Shown here: in pieces, positions 7,886 to 12,312 of the stretch | Numbering within the stretch: the first letter of the stretch is position 1 | Layout of the letters: the number at the start of each line of letters is the position of its first letter | Assembly: GCA_945897545.1 (NCBI GenBank) | Contig: CAMDGJ010000068.1 | Span: 1-12,312 of the forward strand | Length of the DNA: 12,312 bases | Direction: 5' to 3' | DNA from: Flavobacterium psychrophilum | Lineage (GTDB): Bacteria; Bacteroidota; Bacteroidia; Flavobacteriales; Flavobacteriaceae | Made by a program: the position numbers and the translations under genes | The notes under the pieces: model-generated | Told to the model about the DNA's origin: nothing | Seen by the model: only the letters and a program-made list of their open reading frames with translations | Database searches by the model: none

Positions 7886-8532
7886 ATGATAAATTTTAAA
7901 AATATAGTGCTACTTTTTTATATAACAGTATTAATTGCTGGTTGTAAAACAAAGAATGAAGCAGTAACCAATATGATAAAGAAAAAACCGAATGTACTGT
8001 TGTTATTTTCAGATCAACACCACAAAAAAGCAATGGGTTATGAAAATCACCCGGATGTTATCACGTCTAATTTGGATATGTTATCCAATGAATCTGTTGT
8101 TTTTGATCGCGCATATTGTACCACAGGGATTTGTGCGCCATCAAGAACATCATCAATGACGGGTTTATACCCAAGGACTTTAGGATTGCTAAACAACAGT
8201 GTTGCCACATCAGTTATTGATGAATCTGTTTATATGGCAATCATTTTCAAATATAATAACTATACTACCTATTCGGTAAACATTATTTATCTTGAGGAGC
8301 TAATAAAGGTTGGAATGTAAAGATAAATATTCACAAAGCGGATTATAGAAAATTTGGAGACATGTATTTTGATAGGAATAGTGACCCTTTAGAAATACAT
8401 AATGGTATTGAAAACAATAAACATAAGAATTCTATTAAGCAGCTTCGAAATTATTATAGTAAATTTGAAAAAGCAGTTCCAGATACTGGAAAACAAGAAT
8501 TAATAAACAAAACATTACATAAAAATGACTAA
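7886..8532 (+). pseudogene. S1 sulfatase pseudogene with internal deletion and frameshift
   Basis: The 5' part (7886-8320, 144 codons) encodes a lipoprotein leader (LIAGC, Cys20), LLLFSDQH with a metal-site Asp, and CAPSR with Cys83, the formylglycine-type nucleophile, then SSMTGLYPR. Homology fades after YTTYS near residue 130. In the +1 mod 3 frame the sequence goes on as FGKHYLS (8272-8292, like the GK-x-H region of sulfatases), meets a TGA at 8293-8295, then stays open to a TAA at 8530-8532. That tail includes YRKFGDMYFDRNSDPLEIHN, a typical sulfatase C-terminus. Together only about 215 codons remain of an expected 450-550, so most of the catalytic core, including the second metal-site Asp-His pair, is gone. 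The old stop overlaps the next gene by 8 nt, which suggests the two were once translationally coupled. The N-terminal fragment might be translated but could not be an active sulfatase. Confidence 0.8.
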
Positions 8533-10159
8533 ACCTAATTTAATACTATTGCTAATTTTAGTTATAGTTAGCAATAGGAACCTGGTTTTGGCACAAAATA
8601 GTAAAAAGCCTAATATCATCTTTATTATGACTGATGATCAAAGCGCTATAGTGCCAAAAGATTCGGATAAAGAAGTACAATCACATCCTTTTGGTTTTAA
8701 TGGTGATAGCTCCGTACATACTCCAATTATTGATGGTTTGGCAAAAAACGGCATGGTATTCAATAGGGCTTATGTGTCGAGTTCCGTTTGCTCCCCTAGC
8801 CGATATTCAATATTAACGGGGCGTTATGCTGGCAGATCTGAGGGCCCAAGTTTTATGAAACAATATCCATACGGCCAACAGTCAAGAGTTGAAAATAATA
8901 TCGAATTAGAAATAAATACCGATAATTTACCAAAATTGCTTCAAAAGGCAGGTTATAAAACAGGTTTTGTAGGGAAAAGCCATGTTATAGAGCATGAGTT
9001 ATTAGAGAAAAAGAAAAATTGGAAAAATAATGGACTTATAGACTACGATAAAAAATCAGATCCTAATGACAGTTCGGTTTCGAATGCCATGGCTCATAAT
9101 CATAAGGAATGGTCCAGAATGATAAAAGAATATGGATTTGATTATGCCGAAGGTATTTATGCGGCCAATTTAAGGGAATTATATAACGATTCGTTGAATG
9201 TTCACAATGTAGAATGGAAGAATAAAGCGGCCCTAAATTTTATAGATCAAAATAAAAAGGAACCATTCTTCTTGTATTATAGCGAAACCGTTCCTCATGG
9301 ACCCGCTCCCTGGATAAAGAAAAACGGAAAATTTGTTCATGGATTAGATGCCAACCCGAAATTTACAGGGGAAGGATATTTGGATGCAGATTACAGTTAT
9401 TTGCCCACAAGAGAAGAAATAAAAAATGAAGTAAAATCTTTAGGTAAAAAGGAAGCGCAAGCCTGGCTGAGATGGTTTGACCATGCTGTTGGTGCAGTTG
9501 TGGATAAATTAAAAGAAGCGGGAATTTATGAAAACACATTAATTGTTATTACTTCAGATCATGGTGATTATAATAGAGGAAAAACTACTCTATATGAAGG
9601 AGGAATAAAAGTACCCTTGATGATGCATTGGCCAGCCGGCATAAAACCAAATTCTCACTATGATGAGTTGGTTCAAAACATAGATTACACCCCCACTTTT
9701 TTAGAATTGGCAGGAGTAAATTTAAAAGGAGTAAAAACAAAATTAGATGGTGTCAGTTTAAAAAATGTACTTGAAGGCAATAGTAAATCGGTGCATGATT
9801 ATTTGTATTTCGAATTGGGTTTTGCAAGAGGTGTAGCAACAAAAGACTGGAAATACATTACGGTTAGATACGATGAAAAAACACAGAACAAGATAGATAA
9901 TGGAGTTCTATTTAAAGGATGGAATAACACAGAAATTAAATTGCCTTATTATTTAAGGAATAGCCACCTAGGCCATCAGGCTGCGTTACATAACCCTTTT
10001 TATTTTGAAAAAAATCAATTATTCGACATGAAAACAGATTCTTTAGAAACAAAAAATGTCTTTGAGAAAAATAAAACAGAAGCTAATGAAATGAATAACC
10101 TTCTAGCTAAAATTTTAAGAACCTTTCCACAAAGACCTTATGGAGAATTTACAAACTAA
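8525..10159 (+). CDS. Exported S1-family sulfatase
   Basis: This 544-residue protein is a formylglycine-dependent sulfatase that removes sulfate esters from carbohydrate, probably in the periplasm. A signal peptide runs to about Ala23 (LVLA|Q). Metal-site residues appear in IMTDDQ (Asp37, Asp38) and in ITSDHGD (Asp345, His346). The maturation motif is CSPSR with Cys89 and Arg93, followed by YSILTGRY. FVGKSHV and YSETVPHGP are the other expected active-site segments, and TTLYEGGIKVPLMMHWP completes the core. No key residue is missing. The start ATG lies inside the end of the broken sulfatase gene (8-nt overlap). I cannot assign the SulfAtlas subfamily or the sulfated position. The neighbouring GH92 suggests sulfated mannose or a sulfated side sugar as the target (inference). 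It needs a maturase, which is not in this window. Confidence 0.95.
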   Translation: MTKPNLILLLILVIVSNRNLVLAQNSKKPNIIFIMTDDQSAIVPKDSDKEVQSHPFGFNGDSSVHTPIIDGLAKNGMVFNRAYVSSSVCSPSRYSILTGRYAGRSEGPSFMKQYPYGQQSRVENNIELEINTDNLPKLLQKAGYKTGFVGKSHVIEHELLEKKKNWKNNGLIDYDKKSDPNDSSVSNAMAHNHKEWSRMIKEYGFDYAEGIYAANLRELYNDSLNVHNVEWKNKAALNFIDQNKKEPFFLYYSETVPHGPAPWIKKNGKFVHGLDANPKFTGEGYLDADYSYLPTREEIKNEVKSLGKKEAQAWLRWFDHAVGAVVDKLKEAGIYENTLIVITSDHGDYNRGKTTLYEGGIKVPLMMHWPAGIKPNSHYDELVQNIDYTPTFLELAGVNLKGVKTKLDGVSLKNVLEGNSKSVHDYLYFELGFARGVATKDWKYITVRYDEKTQNKIDNGVLFKGWNNTEIKLPYYLRNSHLGHQAALHNPFYFEKNQLFDMKTDSLETKNVFEKNKTEANEMNNLLAKILRTFPQRPYGEFTN

Positions 10160-10168
10160 TAGTATGAA

Positions 10169-10233
10169 ATGAGCATGACCTAAAATTAGTCGTAAAGACC
10201 AATGAAGATATGCGAATTACATATGACCGATAA
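10169..10233 (+). pseudogene. Short coding-like segment, copy B (degenerate)
   Basis: Between the sulfatase and esterase genes, a stretch resembling copy A (2203-2295) reads EHDLKLVVKTNED, then ITYDR and a TAA at 10231-10233. The frame is closed upstream by TGA (10165-10167). The ATG at 10169 that lines up with the start of copy A is out of frame by one base, and 27 nt present in copy A are missing. After the stop, an A-run and 21 bp lead to the esterase ATG, much like the arrangement after copy A. It looks like a decayed relative of copy A. The family is not recognised. Confidence 0.45.
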
Positions 10234-10254
10234 AAAAACAATAAATATCTACAT

Positions 10255-11418
10255 ATGAAAGCAATAAAACCAATACTTACAATCATAGCTTGCTGTTTTG
10301 TTTTAAATGGCACGGCTCAAAAAACAATAGACACTATAGTTACAAAAGTGGGTAGTTATGACATACCAATAAAAATTCAACTGCCAAAAAAAAGCATAGA
10401 GAAAAGCCCTATTTTCTTTTTTGTTCACGGTGGAGGCTGGAATGGAGGCACACAAAATGAAGTCCCTCCAGCAACAATCTCTGGAGATGCAAACTTCTTG
10501 GTTAATGAACTGGGAATTATTTATGTTGGCTTAGCCTATCGCTGCAAAGGAAATAATGCCACTTTTGCCGATGCAATAAATGATTTGGAATCTAGTGTTA
10601 AGTGGTTTTTAGACAACGCAGATAGATTTAATGCCGACACTACCCGAATTGGTTTTGGTGGTGCTTCGGCGGGATCTACTTTATCTGCAGTAATGGCTCA
10701 AAAATATGGAAATTGCTTGGTTTATATAGGTTCAGAGGGAATGTATAACTTGGTGGATCATGATGAAAAAGAATCTCCATTTCCCAATACTGAAGCAAGA
10801 AAAATTTATCGGTTAGATACCGCGAAAAAAAGTAAAATAGCATCTGCATTTTATAATTTAAAAGAAAATCCACCTGCTTCACTTTTATTGCATGGAAAAG
10901 AAGACCGCTTGTGTCATTACACGCAAAGTACAAAATTTGCCGAAAAGATTAAAGAAGCCGGTGGTAAAGCCAAGGTTATGCTCTATGATGACATTAATCA
11001 CACCTGCTTAAGTGCTGCTTATCCAGATGTTTTCAAAAAGAGTGTACTGGAAATTGCAACTCTCTTTATTAGTGAATTCAAGATTAAAAACAAAAATATT
11101 GAAACAATCCAAACCGCATTAGATAAACAATTAGAAAATCAGTATCCCTCAAAAAATGTCACCGAAAGTAAAATTATTGGTTCATGGAAGTTTAATAATG
11201 AAAATTTAGTTTTTAAACCTAATGGCAAAGGAGAACAAAAAAACAATAATAATGTGAAAGAGTTTGATTACATCATCGAAAATGATTCCATCAAAATAAT
11301 AATAGAAAAACAAAAAGAACGCTTGTTTTTTTTAAGGAAAAATAATAACAACATGTATGAGTTAATCACCGATAATAAAGAAAATAAATACCGAAGGTTA
11401 AATTATATAAAACAATAA
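10255..11418 (+). CDS. Exported alpha/beta-hydrolase esterase with extra C-terminal domain
   Basis: This 387-residue protein has a signal peptide (cut near GTA|Q, residue 21/22). Residues about 30-275 form an esterase/lipase-like alpha/beta hydrolase related to carbohydrate esterases and Aes-type enzymes. Seen: the oxyanion-hole motif HGGGW (58-62), the nucleophile elbow GGASAGS with Ser138, Asp217 in GKEDRL, and His249 in INHTC, giving a complete Ser-Asp-His triad in the usual order and spacing. After this, residues about 303-387 form a second small domain that starts IIGSWKF and is rich in alternating polar and hydrophobic residues, resembling a lipocalin-like beta-barrel. It is Asn/Lys-rich and unlike the enzyme part. 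The likely role is removal of acetyl or similar esters from the polysaccharide, by association with the sulfatases on either side. Only 8 bp separate it from the next gene. Exact ester specificity is unknown. Confidence 0.85.
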   Translation: MKAIKPILTIIACCFVLNGTAQKTIDTIVTKVGSYDIPIKIQLPKKSIEKSPIFFFVHGGGWNGGTQNEVPPATISGDANFLVNELGIIYVGLAYRCKGNNATFADAINDLESSVKWFLDNADRFNADTTRIGFGGASAGSTLSAVMAQKYGNCLVYIGSEGMYNLVDHDEKESPFPNTEARKIYRLDTAKKSKIASAFYNLKENPPASLLLHGKEDRLCHYTQSTKFAEKIKEAGGKAKVMLYDDINHTCLSAAYPDVFKKSVLEIATLFISEFKIKNKNIETIQTALDKQLENQYPSKNVTESKIIGSWKFNNENLVFKPNGKGEQKNNNNVKEFDYIIENDSIKIIIEKQKERLFFLRKNNNNMYELITDNKENKYRRLNYIKQ

Positions 11419-11426
11419 ATTCAAAT

Positions 11427-12312
11427 ATGAAATTTAGTTTAAAATTAGCATTAAGTATTTTTCTGTTAATTCAAATACATGGGAGTCTCCAGGCGCAAAA
11501 AAAGAAAAATATCCTCTTCATCATTACGGATCAACAACGGTATGATGCTTTAAGTATTGCTGGAAATACCGTTTTAGAAACTCCTAATCTTGACCGATTG
11601 GCAAAACAAGGTGCCTATTTTAAAAATGCTTACACCCCAGTTGCAGTTTGTGGGCCAACAAGATCCTGCATTTTAACAGGAACTACCATAGGTACGAACG
11701 GAGTAACCACTAATGATAAAACCTATTACTATGAAGATGAACCCGTAATGGCAATGAAAACATTCGATGAAATTCTTACAGAAAATGGATATGATTGTGA
11801 ATATTATGGAAAATGGCATGTACTCACATCTCATGCAGCCGTTTATAAAAACCCAAACAAGTATGCAAAAAACGGAAAATACATGTTTGGGCCTGGAGGT
11901 CAAAGTTATATGTATCAAGATTATTTAGATGAAGTCTATCCAATAAGGAAGCCTCAAGGCGATGAATTATTAGATAATTTCACTCAAAGACCATATACTC
12001 CAGACCCTTTGGACGTGAATTTTGGCAAATCGTATGAACAGGTAAAAAAAGAAGATAAAAAGTTTTCACAACCCAATTTTTATGGTAAATCTTCCATTCC
12101 TCAAGATCAAACTATTACTGCTTTTTATGCCAAAAAGACGATAGATGCCATTGAGCGTCTTAAGAATAAACCTTTTAGTATTACGGCATCATTCCATTTT
12201 CCCCACGCACCCATGATTCCCTCTTCGCCTTATTATGGTATGTATCCTGCACAGGATATGAAGGCGCCCATTAGTATTCATGATGACATGACGAATTCCC
12301 CTTATTCAAATG
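11427..12312 (+). CDS. Exported S1-family sulfatase, 5' part only
   Basis: An open frame runs from the ATG at 11427 to the end of the window (295 codons), cut off before its C-terminal half. It has a signal peptide (SLQA|Q, cut near residue 23) and the sulfatase opening NILFIITDQQRYDAL with Asp35 at the metal site. The maturation motif is CGPTR with Cys75 and Arg79, followed by CILTG. Further on are YYGKWHV (Lys129, His131) and SFHFPHAPM. The CxPxR pattern needed for formylglycine formation is met, with Thr instead of the more common Ser or Ala at the fourth place. The second metal-binding Asp/Asn-His pair would lie beyond the window. It is closely linked to the esterase (8 bp), so almost surely in the same operon. 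It differs clearly from the upstream sulfatase, which suggests a different sulfate position or sugar. Confidence 0.93.
   Translation, partial: MKFSLKLALSIFLLIQIHGSLQAQKKKNILFIITDQQRYDALSIAGNTVLETPNLDRLAKQGAYFKNAYTPVAVCGPTRSCILTGTTIGTNGVTTNDKTYYYEDEPVMAMKTFDEILTENGYDCEYYGKWHVLTSHAAVYKNPNKYAKNGKYMFGPGGQSYMYQDYLDEVYPIRKPQGDELLDNFTQRPYTPDPLDVNFGKSYEQVKKEDKKFSQPNFYGKSSIPQDQTITAFYAKKTIDAIERLKNKPFSITASFHFPHAPMIPSSPYYGMYPAQDMKAPISIHDDMTNSPYSN

Noticed and set aside
7886..8320. A genuine short single-domain sulfatase
   Set aside because: It ends before most of the catalytic core, and the matching C-terminal tail is found immediately downstream in another frame, so it is a broken gene.
11673..11918. 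Reverse-strand ORF of 81 codons near the window end
   Set aside because: It lies opposite the S1 sulfatase core, including the GKWH motif, and is a shadow frame.
1..12312. CRISPR array, tRNA/rRNA genes, transposase or integrase
   Set aside because: No regularly spaced repeats, cloverleaf-like sequences or recombinase motifs were seen on either strand.

Overview
The window looks like part of a polysaccharide utilization locus (PUL) from an AT-rich member of the Bacteroidota, most likely a marine-type flavobacterium. The evidence is a SusD/RagB-type nutrient-binding protein, a surface lipoprotein next to it, a dense run of exported glycoside hydrolases and sulfatases, signal peptides that mostly end just before a Gln, and A-rich leaders without Shine-Dalgarno sequences. 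Every gene recognised here is on the + strand.

Layout. Bases 2-988 are the 3' part of a susD-like gene whose start, and presumably its susC partner, lie upstream. Bases 1008-2108 encode a lipoprotein with a GH99-type fold that has lost both catalytic glutamates, so it probably binds glycan at the cell surface. A strong intrinsic terminator (2138-2180) closes this uptake module. The degradation module follows: a GH71/GH99-like exported hydrolase with the E-x-x-E pair intact (2314-3603), a GH92 alpha-mannosidase (3628-5880) and an FHS/FucP-type MFS sugar permease (6114-7550). After a 335-bp non-coding stretch with inverted repeats comes a broken sulfatase gene (7886-8532) with an internal deletion. 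It overlaps an intact S1 sulfatase (8525-10159). Next are an alpha/beta-hydrolase esterase with an extra C-terminal domain (10255-11418) and the 5' part of a second S1 sulfatase (11427 to the window end).

How the genes may work together (inference). The SusC/D pair and the GH99-like lipoprotein capture a mannose-containing polymer. Sulfatases and the esterase strip sulfate and acyl groups. The GH71/99-like enzyme and GH92 cut alpha-mannosidic or related bonds. The MFS permease carries the released sugar across the inner membrane. The best substrate guess is a sulfated, possibly acylated alpha-mannan-type polysaccharide. GH92 plus GH99-type folds support the mannose part, and the sulfatases support the sulfate part.

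Less expected features are the GH99 pseudoenzyme beside an apparently active relative, the sulfatase pseudogene whose C-terminal coding tail survives in another frame, and two similar vestigial coding segments (2203-2295 and 10169-10233). These segments share a stop codon position, differ by an in-frame 27-nt indel, and each sits about 20 bp upstream of a gene.
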